A model generated the notes under the pieces. The model saw nothing but the letters and a program-made list of their open reading frames with translations, ran no database searches and was not told the origin of the DNA. A stretch of DNA of 7,522 nt from Gammaproteobacteria bacterium (GTDB lineage Bacteria > Pseudomonadota > Gammaproteobacteria > Arenicellales > JAOTYS01): NCBI GenBank assembly GCA_029861795.1, contig JAOTYS010000227.1:1-7522 (forward strand), read 5' to 3'. Made by a program: the position numbers and the translations under genes. Below are positions 6,051-7,522 of this stretch, in pieces; position 1 is the stretch's first letter, and each line of letters begins with the position of its first letter.

Positions 6051-6815
6051 ATGAGCAATAGAAACATCCCCTTCATCCGCTGGGCAGCCACACTCGTTGG
6101 GGCACTCGCAACCTTTACACTCCCATCGATTTCTAATGCGGCTAGCCTGCAATCGCTCAACTGGCAAGCCGGGACTAATGAAACAATCCTCGAGTTACAC
6201 TTGGATGGGGAGACGGATTACAAGACAGGAGTCTTCGATGACGGCATGCGCATGCGCGTCAGCCTGATGGACACTACGCTGGGAGAAAACGTCTTCGATG
6301 TTTCCGGAAGGGGAATAATCAAAGGCGCTTTTCCATACATATCCGACGATGGAAATTACGTGCACATCGACATCCTCATGCACCAGCCCGGCGAGCTTGG
6401 AATCTCCGAGACCGACTATGGGTATCAAATTATCAGCCGGGAACCGTCGTCCCTGTTGATGAAGGCTTACAACATTTCCATCAACCTATACGAGCAAGGC
6501 CGCTACGCCGTGGCCGAACGCTATGCCAAGGTAGCCCTGAAACTGGGGACGGAGGAGTTTGGCCCGAATGATCCGTCCACTGCCGACTTTCTTGACAACC
6601 TGGCGGTGCTCTACCAAGCTCAGGGCCGCTACGCAGAGGCCGAGCCGCTCTACCAGCGCTCATTGGCGATCAGAGAAAAGGCCCTCGGACCGGAGCATCC
6701 ACAGGTGGCCATAAATTTGGAAAACTATGGTGCACTGCTGCGACAGACAGGGCGCGCAGGTGAGGCAGACAGGATGGAGGCGCGCGCCAAAGCAATCCGT
6801 TCAAAGTCTGAGTGA
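6051..6815 (+). CDS. Exported AMIN-domain and TPR-repeat protein
   Basis: The 254-residue protein starts with a Sec signal peptide: basic MSNRNIPFIR, hydrophobic WAATLVGALATFTL, and a cleavage site after SNA (about 30). An AMIN-like beta domain follows at about 32-130, from LQSLNWQ through an IIKGAFPY strand pair to YGYQIIS. AMIN domains occur in PilQ secretins and AmiC amidases and target proteins to septum or peptidoglycan. Residues 135-250 form about three 42-residue TPRs of the kinesin-light-chain type, with clear repeats YEQGRYAVAERYAKVAL and YQAQGRYAEAEPLYQRSL. A cell-wall-associated scaffold is a reasonable inference, but the partner is unknown. I chose the ATG at 6051 for the signal peptide, although only GGGG at 6038-6041 serves as a ribosome-binding site. 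A TTG at 6018 would mask the signal with 11 extra residues. Confidence 0.8.
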   Translation: MSNRNIPFIRWAATLVGALATFTLPSISNAASLQSLNWQAGTNETILELHLDGETDYKTGVFDDGMRMRVSLMDTTLGENVFDVSGRGIIKGAFPYISDDGNYVHIDILMHQPGELGISETDYGYQIISREPSSLLMKAYNISINLYEQGRYAVAERYAKVALKLGTEEFGPNDPSTADFLDNLAVLYQAQGRYAEAEPLYQRSLAIREKALGPEHPQVAINLENYGALLRQTGRAGEADRMEARAKAIRSKSE

Positions 6816-6958
6816 GTGATTCCGTCTGGCAAATGGCCAAGAGGCCGCGGCTCATGGAAGTGGCTGAAGGGGCTGGTATAAAGGTCTGGTGCATAAGATG
6901 AGTCAGCGCATCGGACGGCACTGGGAGCGCCAAGAATCGCTTTGGACCAAAAACTTCC

Positions 6959-7081
6959 ATGCCAGGACATCGCTGGGTAGGTTCGTTTGTGAATGGTTTG
7001 CGGCATAGCCAAGGGACATGGATATCGCCAGATGGTGAACGGATACCCAGACAAGCAAATTTTGGAAGATGGGTGGACTAA
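6959..7081 (+). pseudogene. MORN-like repeat remnant
   Basis: A 40-residue frame contains RWVGSFVNGLRHSQGTW followed by ISPDGERIPRQ. This resembles the MORN pattern (YxGxFxNGxxHGxGTYxxPDG), with a Ser in place of the usual second Gly. The open frame extends a little upstream of the ATG (FGPKTS...), but no convincing start or ribosome-binding site is seen. Fragments with a similar flavour (ANGQ...HGSG, YKGLVH) occur in other frames at 6830-6895. This suggests a frameshifted MORN gene rather than an intact small protein. It overlaps the next ORF by 13 bp. MORN proteins are usually membrane- or lipid-associated. Confidence 0.4.
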
Positions 7082-7293
7082 CTGACAAGCAAGAAGCGTT
7101 CGCACGTTTGCGCGAACTCGTGATCAAACGCAACGAATGCAAGGCCGAAACATACCGAATCGAAAAGCATGTTGAGGCACTAGTGAATGAAGCCGAACAC
7201 GCTGAACCCGATCAGCGCGCTGAAATCTTTCTCGAAATGGAAAAGAACCACATCAGTGTCAAGCAAATCCTCACTGAGATCGAAGCAACCTGA
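7069..7293 (+). CDS. Small charged helical protein of unknown function
   Basis: The 74-residue product is almost wholly helical and highly charged: KQEAFARLRELVIKRNECK, ETYRIEKHVEALVNEAEHAE, then AEIFLEMEKNHISVKQILTEIE. It is likely to form a coiled coil or small helical bundle. There is no signal peptide and I recognise no family. GGA at 7063-7065 is very close to the ATG and is a poor ribosome-binding site; the start may instead be coupled to the overlapping MORN-like frame. After the stop, the +1 frame continues with similar composition (PEIERLTEILGEEAVLGS) until IS-derived sequence begins near 7343. The original protein may therefore have been longer and been frameshifted. Confidence 0.5.
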   Translation: MGGLTDKQEAFARLRELVIKRNECKAETYRIEKHVEALVNEAEHAEPDQRAEIFLEMEKNHISVKQILTEIEAT

Positions 7294-7342
7294 GATAGAA
7301 CGACTCACTGAGATTTTGGGAGAAGAAGCAGTACTTGGTTCT

Positions 7343-7412
7343 CTCTCAAATGCTAAATTGTGAATTGTGTAACCTATGTCTCAGGAAGGACAAATGACTT
7401 ATGTCTCTGTTA
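7343..7412. mobile_element. Remnant of an IS481-family element end
   Basis: 7343-7362 (CTCTCAAATGCTAAATTGTG) matches 4255-4274 of the intact IS at 18 of 20 bases. In the IS this is the stretch between the transposase start and the right inner repeat. The inner repeat itself is missing here. The outer motif follows within the 28-bp repeat (7367-7394), and a further related unit TGACTTATGTCTCTG (7395-7409) comes 25 bp later. No transposase sequence lies to the left. This is a solo end left by deletion, or an ancestral version of the end. Confidence 0.75.
7367..7394. repeat. 28-bp direct repeat, copy 2
   Basis: It is identical over 28 bases to 4297-4324 and in the same orientation. As at copy 1, IS-derived sequence lies to its left and an integrase 3' remnant to its right. 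Confidence 0.93.
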
Positions 7413-7427
7413 TCTCCGATTAAAGAT

Positions 7428-7522
7428 TCAACGTGACGTACTTGTCAGCACGTTGACGGCTTCGCGCACATTCTCCGGCGCCAAGTGCGCATAAATTTGC
7501 CGGTTGACTCAAAAGCACGTCG
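7428..7522 (-). pseudogene. Second tyrosine recombinase C-terminal remnant, cut by the window end
   Basis: The minus strand encodes QIYAHLAPENVREAVNVL followed by TSTSR and a TGA at 7428-7430. This is the homologue of the fragment at 4304-4509 (IYAHLAPEHVR*AVDVLTGKSR). Here the Glu codon is intact and the frame ends earlier. Upstream, DVLL is followed by only 13 nt before the IYAH codons, where the other copy has 27 nt. A 14-nt deletion has therefore removed the LGHSS histidine motif and shifted the frame. The two copies look about 70% identical at DNA level by eye (4343-4420 against 7431-7508), so they are diverged relatives rather than a recent duplication. The rest of the gene lies beyond the window. 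Confidence 0.8.

Noticed and set aside
6670..7142. Overlapping minus-strand frames of 79-126 codons
   Set aside because: They overlap the TPR gene, the MORN-like remnant and the helical ORF, are mutually overlapping, and have no domain signal.
3018..7522. Second copy of the tRNA-Arg 3' end as attR
   Set aside because: I looked for a repeat of the T-arm and acceptor sequence and saw none within the window. It may lie outside.
1..7522. CRISPR array or defence system
   Set aside because: There are no regularly spaced repeats with unique spacers beyond the 25-bp period doublets at IS ends, and no cas, restriction or toxin-antitoxin genes were recognised.

Overview
The window reads as chromosomal DNA of a gammaproteobacterium. 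The signs are a SurA C-terminus, a UbiK/YqiC-type ubiquinone accessory protein, a ComM/YifB ATPase, a membrane-anchored cytochrome c5-type protein and a tRNA-Arg(CCG) gene with its CCA encoded. No gene pins down the genus.

The left part (1-3020) is compact and conserved. The end of a surA-like gene, ubiK and comM run on the plus strand. A bidirectional hairpin terminator follows, then a convergent cytochrome c gene on the minus strand, then tRNA-Arg(CCG).

The character changes right after the tRNA. An apparently intact IS481-family element (about 3035-4316) sits 14 bp beyond the CCA and has unusual doubled ends: two copies of a ~22-bp motif per end, 25 bp apart. Behind it is the decayed 3' end of a tyrosine-recombinase gene, which suggests an old island integrated at the tRNA gene.

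The rest (4510-7343) is sparse accessory DNA. It holds a ~550-bp stretch with no gene seen, a small Sel1-repeat lipoprotein gene with a C-terminal frameshift, an exported AMIN-TPR protein, a MORN-like remnant and a small charged helical protein. At 7343-7522 the same arrangement recurs in the same orientation: an IS-end remnant containing a 28-bp block identical to one at the right IS end, then another broken copy of the same kind of integrase 3' end. About 3.07 kb of small repeat-protein genes is therefore bounded by two direct copies of an IS-end plus integrase-tail module. This is the most interesting structure here. It could be a tandem or cassette-like accretion at a tRNA island, or only the debris of several insertions; the window alone cannot decide.

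No CRISPR array, no complete integron and no obvious defence system were seen.
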